From the NCBI RefSeq assembly GCF_012271785.1, contig NZ_JAAWVT010000009.1:62001-126000 (forward strand): 64,000 bases of DNA, written 5' to 3'. The notes beneath the pieces are model-generated. The model made no database searches. It was not told the DNA's origin and saw only the letters and a program-made list of their open reading frames with translations. Positions 9,385 to 18,618 of this stretch are shown in pieces. The position numbers were made by a program, and so were the translations under genes. Origin of the DNA: Paeniglutamicibacter terrestris (GTDB taxonomy: Bacteria; Actinomycetota; Actinomycetes; Actinomycetales; Micrococcaceae). Position 1 is the stretch's first letter; every line of letters starts with the position of its first letter.

Positions 9385-10295
9385 AAATCGGATTCATTCT
9401 CGGCGAAGTAGGCTCTGGCCTCCGTCGAAACCTCTCCATGGTGGTTTCTGTTGTCTTGGTAACCTTCATCTCGTTGACGTTCGTAGGCACCGCAGCACTC
9501 ATGCAGATGCAGGTCACGCAGATGAAGGGCTACTGGTACGACAAAGTCCAGGTGGCCATTTACCTGTGCGGCGAACATAACGAAGGAACGAATTGCACGA
9601 CTGGCGCTGTCAGCGAAGGACAACGCGGCGAAATTGAATCGATGTTGGGTTCCTCTGCCGTCAAGCCCTATGTGGACAGCTTCGAGTACGAATCAAAGGA
9701 ACAGGCAGTAACGCATTTCCGCGAGCAGTTCTCAAACTCATCGATGATTGACACCGTTACAGCTGATCAACTTCCTGAGTCGTTCCGAGTTTCACTCGTT
9801 GATCCTGAGAAGTACCAGATCATCAAGGAACTTTTCTCGTCCATGGACGGGGTTGACGTTGTTGTGGACCAACGAGAACTGTTGGAGAAGGTGTTCTCCA
9901 TCATCAATATCGCATCCGTTGTGGCCATTGGAATTGCAGGTGTCATGATCCTGTGTGCTGTCCTGCTGGTTGGCACTACGATCCGCCTTTCGGCCTATTT
10001 GCGGCGACGTGAAACAGGCATCATGCGGCTCGTTGGAGCCTCGAAATCTTCCCTGCAGCTGCCCTTCGTCTTAGAGGGAATCGTCTCAGCGCTCATCGGT
10101 GCGCTACTAGCCGGCGGCGTCCTGTGGGCGGCGGTTAAATTCCTCATCGATGGCAAGCTAGCGTTGGAGTATAAGGACACCGCATTCATTTCTACGGGGG
10201 AGGTCTTCATGGTCGCTCCGTGGCTGATCTTGCTCGGCGTAATTTTGGCTGGTGTATCGTCATTGGTAACCTTGCGCCGCTACCTGAAGGTTTAG
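9381..10295 (+). CDS. ftsX: Cell division membrane protein FtsX
   Basis: The product is 304 residues. Helix 1 is at about 20-42, a large extracellular loop at about 43-170 carries a cysteine pair ([12 protein letters not shown]), and three C-terminal helices follow. This is the FtsX/MacB-like fold. In actinobacteria the loop binds and activates a coiled-coil peptidoglycan hydrolase (RipC in mycobacteria). Here the next gene encodes exactly such a protein, so a complete FtsE-FtsX-hydrolase unit is present. Confidence 0.94.
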   Translation: MKIGFILGEVGSGLRRNLSMVVSVVLVTFISLTFVGTAALMQMQVTQMKGYWYDKVQVAIYLCGEHNEGTNCTTGAVSEGQRGEIESMLGSSAVKPYVDSFEYESKEQAVTHFREQFSNSSMIDTVTADQLPESFRVSLVDPEKYQIIKELFSSMDGVDVVVDQRELLEKVFSIINIASVVAIGIAGVMILCAVLLVGTTIRLSAYLRRRETGIMRLVGASKSSLQLPFVLEGIVSALIGALLAGGVLWAAVKFLIDGKLALEYKDTAFISTGEVFMVAPWLILLGVILAGVSSLVTLRRYLKV

Positions 10296-10347
10296 TGCGT
10301 CGTATTTCTGCATCAAATTCAGTTCTCGTCAGACTAGAAGGACATTT

Positions 10348-11802
10348 ATGTTAGCGAAAGCAGTATGGAGTCGCGTTGCGCGAACGAGTGCCGTGGGTGC
10401 GTTGTCAATCGCGCTCTTGGTTTCCGGAACCGCAGCTATCCACGCCGATGAGCTAGATGACCGCAAGGTCGAAATTGAGCAGAACATCGATCACCTCTCC
10501 GAAGACCTTGAACTCCTTGGTGCGGATATCAAGGAAGCCGATGCGAAACTCCGTGGACTGCAGGCGCAGCTACCCGCTGCCGAACAAGCCTTGGCCGAGG
10601 CACAAGGCAAGGTTAAACAAGCCGCGGACGAAGCGGCAGATCTCGCGCAAAGGGTTCAGGCCGCTCGTGAATCACGAGATCAATTGAACGTGAAAATTGC
10701 CGAGGATAAGGCAAAGCTGGAAGATTCAAAGGAAATCATCGGTCAGATAGCAACCGAGGCCTACAAGCGCGGAGGCGTTTCCTCCGATCTTTCGCTGTTG
10801 CTCAGTGCGAGTTCCGACGGCAATTTGGCCGCAGGCATGGATATGGCCGATCAAGCGATGCGTTCACAGAACGCGGCACTTGACGCTTTGTCGGAGCAAT
10901 CCGCCACCGACGCCAACTCGAAGCTCAGACTAGCTGCAGTGGAAGCGGAGATTACAGACCTCAAGGCAGCTGCCGACGCTGCCCTTGCCCGCGAGCAGGC
11001 TGCCCGCGATGACGCCGAGAACAAGAAGCGGGATCTGGACGGGATCATCGCTCAGACTGACGCGCTTAGTGCCGAACTTCTTGCCCAACGACCGCAAATT
11101 CAGAAGAAATTGGCGGCGAACGAGACGGCACAGGCCAGCGTCAACGCTGAAATCAAGGCTCGGCAGGAACGGCTGATCCGTGAAGAAGCTGAGCGCAAGC
11201 GCAAGGAAGCCGCCGCAGAGGCGAAGCGCCAAGCGGTAGCCAAGGCAAAATTCGAAGCTGAAGAGGCGGCCCGGGCCAAAAAGGCTAGGGAAGCTGCCGC
11301 TGCGCAAAATAAGAGAGACACCTACGTCGAGTCGAAATACGTTGCTCCGAAGCCGCAAGCAGAGACACCCCGCTCCAGCTCATGGGGTCTTATCAAGCCT
11401 GTGTCCGGTGGACACCAGACCTCTAGCTTTGGCTGGCGTCCCACACCCGCAGGAACCATCGACTATGGCGGACGCGGTGGTTACGTACACGCCGGCGTTG
11501 ACTGGGGCTTTGGCGGGCAATGCGGTACTCCAGTTTATGCAGCAGCAGATGGCGAAGTCTGGATGGCCGGCTGGGGTGGAACCTCGGGCAACAAGGTGAC
11601 CATTAGCCATGGCGTGATCGGTGGCAAGGCACTTGCTACCAATTACCACCACATGCAGAGCATCGTGGCGCGCGTCGGCCAACATGTCACTCAGGGGCAG
11701 GTCATTGGCTACGTGGGTACTACCGGAAACTCCACCGGTTGCCACATGCACTTTGAGACAATCGTTAATGGCACAGCAGTCAACCCATTGGGACTTCTCT
11801 AG
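10348..11802 (+). CDS. Coiled-coil M23 peptidoglycan endopeptidase (FtsEX partner)
   Basis: The product is 484 residues. A signal peptide (to about residue 33) is followed by a long Ala/Glu/Lys-rich coiled coil (about 36-325) and a C-terminal LytM/M23 zinc endopeptidase domain. Zinc ligands are visible as H381-x3-D385 (HAGVD) and H466-x-H468 (HMH). The arrangement is that of EnvC/PcsB-type hydrolase activators, but with the metal ligands intact, so it is probably an active enzyme. It lies 52 bp after ftsX on the same strand. Confidence 0.9.
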   Translation: MLAKAVWSRVARTSAVGALSIALLVSGTAAIHADELDDRKVEIEQNIDHLSEDLELLGADIKEADAKLRGLQAQLPAAEQALAEAQGKVKQAADEAADLAQRVQAARESRDQLNVKIAEDKAKLEDSKEIIGQIATEAYKRGGVSSDLSLLLSASSDGNLAAGMDMADQAMRSQNAALDALSEQSATDANSKLRLAAVEAEITDLKAAADAALAREQAARDDAENKKRDLDGIIAQTDALSAELLAQRPQIQKKLAANETAQASVNAEIKARQERLIREEAERKRKEAAAEAKRQAVAKAKFEAEEAARAKKAREAAAAQNKRDTYVESKYVAPKPQAETPRSSSWGLIKPVSGGHQTSSFGWRPTPAGTIDYGGRGGYVHAGVDWGFGGQCGTPVYAAADGEVWMAGWGGTSGNKVTISHGVIGGKALATNYHHMQSIVARVGQHVTQGQVIGYVGTTGNSTGCHMHFETIVNGTAVNPLGLL

Positions 11803-11858
11803 CGGTAGGCTGTAAGCTCGCTTGATGAAGAAACCACTTGTGGAGAGGAGGTGCCAAA

Positions 11859-12341
11859 GTGGCTAAGAAAGACACTGATGAGCGCATTATTGCGAGCAAT
11901 CGTAAGGCCAGGCACGATTTTGAGATCCTCGATACCTTTGAGGCCGGAATGGTTCTCAGCGGAACGGAAGTAAAGTCGCTGCGCGAGGGCAAAGCGTCGC
12001 TGATTGACGGGTTCGGCCAGTTCTATCGCAACGAGCTCTACATCGAGAATGTTTATATTCCCGAGTACCTTAACGGTTCCTGGACGAACCATGCTGCCCG
12101 TCGCCGTCGCAAGCTGTTGCTTCACCGCGCGGAACTCTTGAAGATCGAACGCAAAATTAACGAGTCCGGTCTCACGATCGTTCCGTTGAGCTTGTACTTC
12201 AAAAAGGGTCGCGCAAAGATTGAGATTGGCGTAGCTCGAGGCAAGAAAGAGTACGACAAGCGACAAACGTTGCGTGAGAAGCAGGACAATCGTGAAGCGC
12301 TTCGCACCATGCGCGAACGCAACCGCGGGGTCCGCGAATAG
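11859..12341 (+). CDS. smpB: SsrA-binding protein SmpB
   Basis: The product is 160 residues starting at a GTG 7 nt after a perfect GAGAGGAGG ribosome-binding site. An in-frame ATG at 11838 would lie before that site and was rejected. SmpB is an OB-fold protein that binds tmRNA and carries it to stalled ribosomes. ARHDFEILDTFEAGMVLSGT and GTEVKSLREGK are family hallmarks, and the C-terminal basic tail (YDKRQTLREKQD) enters the mRNA channel. It lies directly upstream of ssrA, a common pairing. Confidence 0.96.
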   Translation: MAKKDTDERIIASNRKARHDFEILDTFEAGMVLSGTEVKSLREGKASLIDGFGQFYRNELYIENVYIPEYLNGSWTNHAARRRRKLLLHRAELLKIERKINESGLTIVPLSLYFKKGRAKIEIGVARGKKEYDKRQTLREKQDNREALRTMRERNRGVRE

Positions 12342-12510
12342 TTCCTCGGTCGTCGTCCACTGTTGCTTTGAAGCGGACGCATCATCGGACTATCGTGAGT
12401 ACACGTTGGTCGCGGGAATGCATGCGGCGCGAATGTGCGTTAGACTATAAACACGTGGATTTATTTCACGTGGTTGGGGTGGCGAAAGTTGCTCATTGAC
12501 AACAAAATAC

Positions 12511-12881
12511 GGGGATGATCGGTTTCGACGGTGTGAGTCGCGACATGTGAAGCGGGCCGAGGATGCAAAGTTATCTCGTTAACGCTCTTTGCAAAACAAT
12601 AAGTGCCGACTCAAAGCGCACTGACTTCGCTCTCGCTGCCTAAGCAGCCAGACCAGTCCGTTAGCCAGGGGATGCTATCGCCCCTGATCCTAACGTCATT
12701 TAGATAGCCACTGCGGGAAGTTAGTGTTACCGGAACGACCTGCAAAATTTAGGTAACTGTGCCCGGACCAGCCGCTTGTTTGCATGACGGCTGGGGCAGA
12801 GAAAATCCAACGCAGACTGCGCCCGGAGAAGACCTGGCAACACCACATCGGACGGGAGTTCAATTCTCCCCATCTCCACTA
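12511..12881 (+). ncRNA. ssrA: tmRNA (SsrA)
   Basis: The acceptor stem pairs GGGGAUG (12511-12517) with CAUCUCC (12871-12877), and the T-arm GGGAG-UUCAAUU-CUCCC ends at 12870. The tag frame starts at GCC 12605 and ends with TAA 12641-12643, encoding ADSKRTDFALAA. CCA is not encoded in full. TTAGACTATAAAC near 12440-12460 could be the -10 region. The gene is intact but has a prophage inserted exactly at its 3' end; the last 21 bp of the repeat are shared with attR. Confidence 0.95.
12859..12879 (+). repeat. attL core (21-bp direct repeat with attR)
   Basis: It covers the T-arm 3' half to the 3' end of tmRNA (TTCAATTCTCC...CATCTCCAC). The identical copy is at 59915-59935. Flanking bases differ on both sides, which defines the repeat length. 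Confidence 0.93.
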
Positions 12882-12913
12882 AACTGGCCCTAGAAATAGG
12901 GCCAGTTTTGTTT
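12881..12913 (+). terminator. Prophage-supplied terminator for ssrA
   Basis: A perfect hairpin AAACTGGCCCTA-gaaa-TAGGGCCAGTTT is followed by TGTTT. It replaces the original host terminator, which is now beyond attR at 59940-59980. Confidence 0.88.
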
Positions 12914-12974
12914 AAGTTGGCAGAACCGCCTTATTTGTTGGCAGAAAACGCGACAGACAAGGAAGCGCACGGTT

Positions 12975-14105
12975 ATGGCAAGCATCCGAACGAGAGCAAA
13001 GAAGGACGGCACCAGTACCTACACGGTCAACTGGCGCGACCCTGACCTTGGTCTAAAGTCGCAGTCATTCTCCGACCACGACAAAGCGATCAACCTCAAA
13101 AACTTCCTCGACGCCAACGGCAACAGCCACAAGATCGCCAAGGAAGCGAAGCTGCGCAAGGACTCCACCGCACCAACCGTCAGCGAAACCGTGAAGCGGC
13201 ACATTGATCTACTCCGAAAGCCTCAACCCGGGACTATAGATAAGTACCGGCGCATGGCATCCTCACACATTTATGGCACAGACTTTGGGGCAACGCCCTC
13301 TGATCAGGTAACGACGGAGCGCGTCACCAAGTGGTTCGACGGGCTCACTGTCAGCCAGGGTGCCAACCAGACACCGGGCAAGCCACTAGCTCGCAAGACC
13401 AAGCAGACCGTCCACGCCATCGTCTCAGCAGCATTCAAGCGCGCCACCGAAGAAGGCAAGATGGCAGGCAACCCCGCCAAAGGAATTGGTGACGCTGACC
13501 TTCACGACGCACGCGAGCCCGTGTATCTATCCCCAGAAGACCTCGACAAGATTGCCGACGCGATGCCGAAGGAGTATCAGCTCTTCGTTCAATTCCTCGG
13601 GGGGACAGGCCTGCGCTATTCGGAAGCCACTGCTCTGCGCCGACGTGATGTTGTCACGAGCGCCGGCCGCTGCGTCGTTCGCGTGACTCGGGCATGGAAG
13701 TCCATCGGGGGAGGGGAAGAGATCGGCCCTCCTAAAACAAAGAAGGCGTTGCGTAACGTGACCTGCGGTGTCACCTTATCGGCGGCGCTAACCGAGCACA
13801 TGAAGGATCTTCCACCCGACGAGCTAGTATTCAGGCGACCGGGAGGACAGTACATGCGCAACGCAATCTTCCATAAGGAAGTTTGGCAGCCGGTCATTGG
13901 AACCCTGGTTGCCGGGGGAGCGCTGGACAGAGCGCCTTGGATTCACGAGATACGCCACGCTCACACGACGCACCTACTCCAGAAGAATGTGCCCGTGCAT
14001 ACCGTGCAGGCTCGGTTAGGGCATGAAGATCCACAGACGACGCTCAAGGTCTACGCTCGGCTCGCCTCTGGCGATGACCTAGCCGCCGCCGACGCACTGG
14101 ACTAG
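12975..14105 (+). CDS. int: Tyrosine integrase
   Basis: The product is 376 residues. It catalyses site-specific recombination between phage and the ssrA 3' end. The catalytic set is visible: R214 (GLRYSEA), a lysine in the KTKK region (about 254-257), H324-x2-R327 (HEIRHAH), H350 (LGHED) and nucleophile Y360. Residues 1-60 look like an arm-binding domain and 70-165 a SAM-like core-binding domain. AAGGAAG precedes the ATG. Being adjacent to attL, in the circular phage it would lie next to attP, downstream of the cI-immA pair. Confidence 0.95.
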   Translation: MASIRTRAKKDGTSTYTVNWRDPDLGLKSQSFSDHDKAINLKNFLDANGNSHKIAKEAKLRKDSTAPTVSETVKRHIDLLRKPQPGTIDKYRRMASSHIYGTDFGATPSDQVTTERVTKWFDGLTVSQGANQTPGKPLARKTKQTVHAIVSAAFKRATEEGKMAGNPAKGIGDADLHDAREPVYLSPEDLDKIADAMPKEYQLFVQFLGGTGLRYSEATALRRRDVVTSAGRCVVRVTRAWKSIGGGEEIGPPKTKKALRNVTCGVTLSAALTEHMKDLPPDELVFRRPGGQYMRNAIFHKEVWQPVIGTLVAGGALDRAPWIHEIRHAHTTHLLQKNVPVHTVQARLGHEDPQTTLKVYARLASGDDLAAADALD

Positions 14106-14151
14106 CCGCAACATTTGCCTGACACTTCAACTTCCCGGTTACGCTAAGCCC

Positions 14152-14835
14152 ATGAAGAAATCACTCGCACTGACAACCCTTTCACTCGCCCTTCTACTGA
14201 CCGCTTGCGGTGGAGGTAGTGCTCCATCATCCAATCCGACGCAGGTTCCGGCCGCAACGGAAACATCACCGTCGGCGGAAGCGACCGTGGAGGCCGCACT
14301 GGAAGAGTCTCCTTCCCTGTCGTCGTCTCCGACTGAGTCGGCTATCGGAAACGTCCCCATGTCGAAATACGCGACCTCGGATCGGGGGCTTACTGTCTAC
14401 GAAGTTGGTGACGCCATTGACTTCTACGCGTCAGACAGTCAGGCCATTAGCGGAACGATGACGATCAACAAGGTTCGTCCGAGCGTGAAGTGTGACGCAA
14501 ACGAGATGATTGTTGACGATCCCGAAAACGGTCGCTTCGTTGGTATTGATGTTTCAATCGTGACTCCGAAAGCCTCAAGTGAGGGTAGCGGCGACTTTAG
14601 CTTAAACACGAGTGCATTTTCAGCTGTTGCCGAAAACGGAACCACCATGAACGGGGACGCGTGGTCTTTCGCGGCCTACACCTGCATGGAAGAAAATATT
14701 AAGACCAGTCTTGGCCCGGGTCGAAAGGCTACCGGAACGCTGATCCTGGATATTCCAAAGGGTGATTCTGTGGTGACCTACGAAGATTTCTACAATGGCG
14801 GTGGCGGCTGGGAGATTGCCGTTCCGGGCAAGTAA
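14152..14835 (+). CDS. Prophage lipoprotein (DUF4352-like fold suspected)
   Basis: The product is 227 residues. The signal peptide ends in a lipobox (LLTAC, Cys19), followed by a Ser/Thr/Pro/Glu linker (about 25-65) and a compact beta-rich domain to the C-terminus with two cysteines. Domains of this type on lipoproteins resemble the DUF4352 immunoglobulin-like family, but that call is by eye. A possible -10 (TACGCT, 14140-14145) lies 6 nt before the ATG with no Shine-Dalgarno sequence, so a leaderless transcript made in the lysogen is likely. A surface lipoprotein next to int suggests lysogenic conversion or superinfection exclusion. Confidence 0.75.
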   Translation: MKKSLALTTLSLALLLTACGGGSAPSSNPTQVPAATETSPSAEATVEAALEESPSLSSSPTESAIGNVPMSKYATSDRGLTVYEVGDAIDFYASDSQAISGTMTINKVRPSVKCDANEMIVDDPENGRFVGIDVSIVTPKASSEGSGDFSLNTSAFSAVAENGTTMNGDAWSFAAYTCMEENIKTSLGPGRKATGTLILDIPKGDSVVTYEDFYNGGGGWEIAVPGK

Positions 14836-14845
14836 CGCTTAACGC

Positions 14846-14894
14846 AAAGAATGCCCCCGAGCTGTCCATTTTGGATAACTCGGGGGCATTCTTG
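14846..14894. terminator. Bidirectional terminator between lipoprotein and lysis genes
   Basis: A strong inverted repeat (AAGAATGCCCCCGAG paired with CTCGGGGGCATTCTT) stands between the convergent lipoprotein (+) and holin-like (-) genes. It can serve both strands. Confidence 0.85.
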
Positions 14895-14911
14895 TGCGGC
14901 GCGCAGGGCGC

Positions 14912-15280
14912 CTACTTTTCGTATTGCTCAGGTTCGTACAGCAGCTGTTCTTCTGCGCCAAGGTCCAGCGTGGTGCCGGGGATTGACTCGGGTTCGTCGG
15001 GCTCAGCGTCGGGCTCGGCTCGGCCTGCTGCGGACAGCCACGGCACGAAACGCACTAGGAACGCGTCTACCGCGGGCACAGCCAGCACGCGGGTAAGCGC
15101 GCCAGCGATGCCAAGCGCGACCGCTGCACCCCCAGTAGCTCCGCCGGGATCACCCTGCGCGATAGCCGCGTAGATAACCTCAGCGGTTGCGGCCAACGCG
15201 ATAAGCGCGACCAGCACGGTTCGGAAGGTAGCGCGCCACGGGTGCGCGCCTTGAGTGGTATTTGCGATGTGCTTAGACAT
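14912..15280 (-). CDS. Holin-like membrane protein
   Basis: The product is 122 residues. Residues about 18-40 form a hydrophobic helix (FRTVLVALIALAATAEVIYA), a second weaker segment is at 50-75, and an acidic C-terminal tail follows. AAGGAATC precedes the ATG. Directly downstream of the endolysin gene on the same strand, it fits a holin letting the endolysin reach the cell wall. There is no sequence motif that proves it. Confidence 0.6.
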   Translation of the reverse strand: MSKHIANTTQGAHPWRATFRTVLVALIALAATAEVIYAAIAQGDPGGATGGAAVALGIAGALTRVLAVPAVDAFLVRFVPWLSAAGRAEPDAEPDEPESIPGTTLDLGAEEQLLYEPEQYEK

Positions 15281-15289
15281 GAAGATTCC

Positions 15290-16675
15290 TTACCAGGCCT
15301 TTGCAGCCTTGAGATTACGGATGAGCTGATCGTTCACGGTGGAGCCGGTGCCCCAGCCTTGTCGCTCGTTGGTGTACTTGATCCACTTCTTGGAGGTGGC
15401 TCCAATGAAGCCGTCCGACTTCCAGTTGTCGGGGACGCCCTTCATTCGCTTGATGGCGTTTTGCACGGAGCGGTTCTCCACGAAAACGGCTTGAGTCTTG
15501 GCACCCCACACGCCGTCGTCCACGAGGCCGTGAGCGCGCTGGAAGACCTTGACGCCAGCCTTCTGCATCGGGCCGTCAACGCCGTTCGCCAGACCGACAT
15601 TGATGCCCATGGCATTGAGAGCCTTCTCAATGGCAATGTTGTCGGCCCTGCTATTGACGCTCGAGCTTGGCTTGGGCATCACGGTGGGCTTCGTGGCAGG
15701 CGCAGGCGTGGCGACCGGCTGCACGGAACCGACCGTCAGCGGTGCAGTGCGGCCCGGGAAAACACCCTTGCGGTTCAGCCAGTCACGGAAGCTGATCCAT
15801 TCACCGTTGCAGCGCATGCCGCCGTGCAGGTGCATCCCGGTTACGTTGCCGGTAGCTCCCATCCAGCCGATGATTTGCCCGGCCTTGACCCTGTCTCCGA
15901 CCTTGACGGTGATCGATTTCAGGTGACCGAAGTTCGACACCATATGATCGGACCCGTACTTGTCCTTGAGCTTCCCGTGATCGATGATCACGATGCGGCC
16001 TGAATGCCATGCCAGCACCCCAGTTCCGGCCGCGGTCACAATGCCGTCAGCGGGCGCAGTGATTGGGGCGCTCACCCCGGCGATGGTGGGTGCCCAGTCA
16101 TCGCCGAGGTGCGGGGCGGTAGCCCCGTTTAAGGTACGAGCCTTCGAGAACCCGCTTGTGAATCGAGCCCCTACAGGAACGGGGGAAGAATATCTGGTCA
16201 CGGGTGCCTCCTGAGGGCTTGGGTCGGTGAGGTTGAGGAATTCTTGCCATCGGCCGGTGGCTCGCATGACGGTTGGGCAGTCTTTGCCGGTCCAATGCGC
16301 ATGGTCATAGACCTTGCTGCTCGGGATGCCGTGCTTGGCTCGGAGGCTGGCAACGACTTCGGCGGCACGTTTGAACGCGGCATCGTAGTCGCTGTCAGAG
16401 TTCACGCAGATCTCCACGGCGATACTCGACTCAGCGCCCTCACGCGTGCCGGCGTGCCAGCACTGTGCGGTATCGGAGTAGGAACGAATCGCTTCGGTGT
16501 CGTCGACTGTGATGTGCCAGGATGCTTGACGAACGTTGCCGTTGCTTTGCAGGTTGGCGTGCGCTTGAGCGCCGGCGCCGCGGGATTGATTAGCGGTTTC
16601 GTGAACCGTGATGCTGGTGCACCGGTTGGTGCCGCCATAAGTTTGCGCGGCGCTCGTGACTAGTTGCTCTCGCAT
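15290..16675 (-). CDS. Endolysin: amidase plus M23 endopeptidase plus wall-binding repeats
   Basis: The product is 461 residues from the ATG at 16675, chosen for the GAAAGG site just upstream; an earlier in-frame start lies before that site. Residues 1-145 are an N-acetylmuramoyl-L-alanine amidase (Amidase_2: H25 in VHETAN, H127 and C133 in HWTGKDCP). Residues 170-300 are an M23 endopeptidase with H189-x3-D193 and H282-x-H284. A Pro/Ala linker (315-340) leads to a peptidoglycan-binding domain (345-461). It should cut both the amide bond to MurNAc and peptide cross-links. Two catalytic domains in one lysin is less common than one. Confidence 0.9.
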   Translation of the reverse strand: MREQLVTSAAQTYGGTNRCTSITVHETANQSRGAGAQAHANLQSNGNVRQASWHITVDDTEAIRSYSDTAQCWHAGTREGAESSIAVEICVNSDSDYDAAFKRAAEVVASLRAKHGIPSSKVYDHAHWTGKDCPTVMRATGRWQEFLNLTDPSPQEAPVTRYSSPVPVGARFTSGFSKARTLNGATAPHLGDDWAPTIAGVSAPITAPADGIVTAAGTGVLAWHSGRIVIIDHGKLKDKYGSDHMVSNFGHLKSITVKVGDRVKAGQIIGWMGATGNVTGMHLHGGMRCNGEWISFRDWLNRKGVFPGRTAPLTVGSVQPVATPAPATKPTVMPKPSSSVNSRADNIAIEKALNAMGINVGLANGVDGPMQKAGVKVFQRAHGLVDDGVWGAKTQAVFVENRSVQNAIKRMKGVPDNWKSDGFIGATSKKWIKYTNERQGWGTGSTVNDQLIRNLKAAKAW

Positions 16676-16693
16676 AGGTCTACCTTTCGGGCA

Positions 16694-16722
16694 ATAAAAG
16701 AGCCCCGACATGATGGCGGGGC
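16694..16722 (-). terminator. Stem-loop with U-tract before the endolysin ribosome-binding site
   Basis: On the minus strand GCCCCG and CGGGGC pair and are followed by TCTTTTATT, then GCCCGAAAGG and the endolysin ATG. It is one of several such modules in the prophage. Confidence 0.7.
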
Positions 16723-16865
16723 GAAATATGAACCGTTCAGGGCAGAATGGTTCTTGGTCTGTTGGTTTCTAAAAATAGATTCTGCTGATAAAAACGGGGA
16801 TCAGATCAAATGACCGTGCGGGAATCCTCCCGGTGCCAGAACCCTAAATCGAAAGGCGGTATCAC

Positions 16866-17852
16866 GTGCTGACTATGGCAGCCGCAACCGTAGAAGCCGC
16901 TGATCCGACGCTCCAGATGGTCACATTGTTCGTTTCTTCTATCGCAGCTCTAAGCGGTATCACAGCAGTTGTTATCGGATCTCGGATGTCATCCCATGAA
17001 TCTAAAAATGTTTGGCTCCGGGAAGAGCAAATTCGATCCTATGAAAGCTTCACTGCGGCAGCGTGGGCCGGTCTCGACGAAATTGCGGGAGGGGCCACGC
17101 AAGCTGCCCTTGACCATCCGGAGTTTTTGGGGCTAGGAGAAGCCCGTGTGAAAGTCGCTTCACATACGTCTTCAATCATCGATGCCTACCGGAAGATTTT
17201 GGTTGTGGGCGGTGAAAAAGTAGTTTCAGCTGCTGGCCAGTATTTCTCGGATTGGAGCCACATACATGGTGCTGCGGTGCCATTGCCCGGGACGGCTCAT
17301 GAGATGGCTCTTCACCAACGCCTTTCAGTCATTACTCAACTCACCCTCGGACTAAGGCAGCTTTCGACGGTGATGCGCGACGATTTGAAACTTTTGAACA
17401 AGAAGCAACGAAAAATACAGCGCAAACAACCTGATGGCACGCAATTTGTTGGATTTCCCCGGACTGACTTCAGCGAGGCGATGCCGGGCGAAGCGAACGC
17501 AATTCTTCAACAGTGGCTAGTCAGGACATGGGATGGTGTCGGCAACTCGATTGGACCGAGCTACGTCAGAAACGACACCCCTTGGGGTCTTCTGAAGGTT
17601 AGACACCGACGATTGCTCCAACCCTTGATTGCGGTCCTTCGCAAGAGTGGAGACCGCCCGTGGATGCTCGCGATCGACTCAGCTCTAACACTGAAACAAA
17701 TTGACCTGGTCGAACGAGACGCGGCGTCCATAGTGGTGAGTCACGGTCATGGTCCGACTACGCATTTCGGCGGGAATCAGTGGTTGCCCGGAGAAACCAC
17801 TGATGAACGGCTCTACTGGTGGACGCTAGCCGAGGCGCCACCCTCAAATTAA
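16866..17852 (+). CDS. Plus-strand membrane-anchored protein of unknown function
   Basis: The product is 328 residues from a GTG preceded by AAAGGCGG. One membrane helix lies near the N-terminus (about 18-40), followed by a mostly helical cytoplasmic region with no motif I recognise. It sits alone on the strand opposite to the lytic operon, between lysis genes and a minus-strand tail-region gene, as a moron would. A role in exclusion of other phages is possible, but that is inference only. Confidence 0.7.
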   Translation: MLTMAAATVEAADPTLQMVTLFVSSIAALSGITAVVIGSRMSSHESKNVWLREEQIRSYESFTAAAWAGLDEIAGGATQAALDHPEFLGLGEARVKVASHTSSIIDAYRKILVVGGEKVVSAAGQYFSDWSHIHGAAVPLPGTAHEMALHQRLSVITQLTLGLRQLSTVMRDDLKLLNKKQRKIQRKQPDGTQFVGFPRTDFSEAMPGEANAILQQWLVRTWDGVGNSIGPSYVRNDTPWGLLKVRHRRLLQPLIAVLRKSGDRPWMLAIDSALTLKQIDLVERDAASIVVSHGHGPTTHFGGNQWLPGETTDERLYWWTLAEAPPSN

Positions 17853-18006
17853 GCTGACCATCATCACCATCCGCACCCTCTTTCACCAATAACCTGGCCA
17901 TTTGTGGCTCGCACCAGTGGAACTCGACGTGCTCTTCCGGCATTGCAGGACCACAACAATTTGGGTGGACGGCCGATTTCGATTCGGTCGGGTCACTTGG
18001 GTTCAT
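17758..18006 (-). CDS. Possible small protein, uncertain
   Basis: An 82-codon frame with GGGGAAAG before its ATG. It lies after a terminator of the gene to its right, and its 3' end overlaps the opposite-strand 16866 gene by 95 bp. Three cysteines and three histidines cluster in the first half. No family is recognised, and the overlap makes it doubtful. Confidence 0.3.
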   Translation of the reverse strand: MNPSDPTESKSAVHPNCCGPAMPEEHVEFHWCEPQMARLLVKEGADGDDGQLNLRVAPRLASTSRAVHQWFLRATTDSRRNA

Positions 18007-18032
18007 TTTCTTTCCCCGCCTTCAAGATAATG

Positions 18033-18064
18033 AGAAAAGCCCGGACCAGTTGGTCTCGGGCTTG
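18033..18064 (-). terminator. Terminator after the 18079-18525 gene
   Basis: The minus-strand hairpin AGCCCGAGACCA paired with TGGTCCGGGCT is followed by TTTTCTCATT. Confidence 0.8.
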
Positions 18065-18078
18065 GGTTCTGGGTGGTG

Positions 18079-18525
18079 CTATTCGGTATCGACGTATTTG
18101 GACGCGAGCTGACTTACTTGCCGGGCGGTTTCTTCCTGCTCGGCATCCTTGGATTTACTGATCTTTATGTGTTCTGTCAGCTTCCCGGCAGTCTGGAGGC
18201 CCTCAGCTTCCACTCGCTTGATTCCCTCTTCCACACGCTTGAGTCCGTCATTCATGGACCCGCCGTGGTTTGGGGTTATCTCGTGGTGGATCTTCGCGGT
18301 TTTCTCTTCGAGGGTCTTGATCCGGAAAGCGACGCCGGGTGATCCCTCATCGGTCTCATTGCCTTGGGCGTCTTTCTTCGAAGGCTTGCCGTTCCATTCG
18401 ACAAGGAATCCATCGACCTTTCGGAGCACCCGCCAAATTTTGATGAAGAGGACTAATGCGGCGCCACCCCAGACGGTGGTCAGCCAGATTTCGCCGAAGA
18501 CGAGATTCGTGAGCCATTCAGGCAT
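18079..18525 (-). CDS. Phage membrane protein with coiled coil (DUF2746-like)
   Basis: The product is 148 residues from the ATG at 18525, placed by the GGAAGG site 8 nt upstream; a GTG start at 18534 overlaps that site. One N-terminal membrane helix (about 10-30) is followed by a charged helical region (EGIKRVEAEGLQTAGKLTEH). Proteins of this layout near actinophage lysis genes are usually annotated DUF2746 and may aid lysis or sit in the tail. The function is not established. Confidence 0.65.
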   Translation of the reverse strand: MPEWLTNLVFGEIWLTTVWGGAALVLFIKIWRVLRKVDGFLVEWNGKPSKKDAQGNETDEGSPGVAFRIKTLEEKTAKIHHEITPNHGGSMNDGLKRVEEGIKRVEAEGLQTAGKLTEHIKISKSKDAEQEETARQVSQLASKYVDTE

Positions 18526-18559
18526 GGGCGGCACCTTCCGGAGCTTGAGGGTTGGTCAT
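18518..18559 (-). CDS. Tiny upstream reading frame (13 codons)
   Basis: It encodes MTNPQAPEGAAHA, is preceded by GAAAGGA, and its stop overlaps the first codons of the 18525 gene. It could be a leader peptide coupling translation, or the remnant of a longer start region. Confidence 0.35.
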   Translation of the reverse strand: MTNPQAPEGAAHA

Positions 18560-18618
18560 GGTTTCCTTTCGGTTTGGGGCCTGACAGGCCATGAAGCGAT
18601 GGCACCCGGCGTTGGCTT

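Noticed and set aside
15242-16003. Plus-strand frame of 253 codons inside the lysis region
   Set aside because: It lies antisense to the endolysin gene, whose catalytic motifs are plain.
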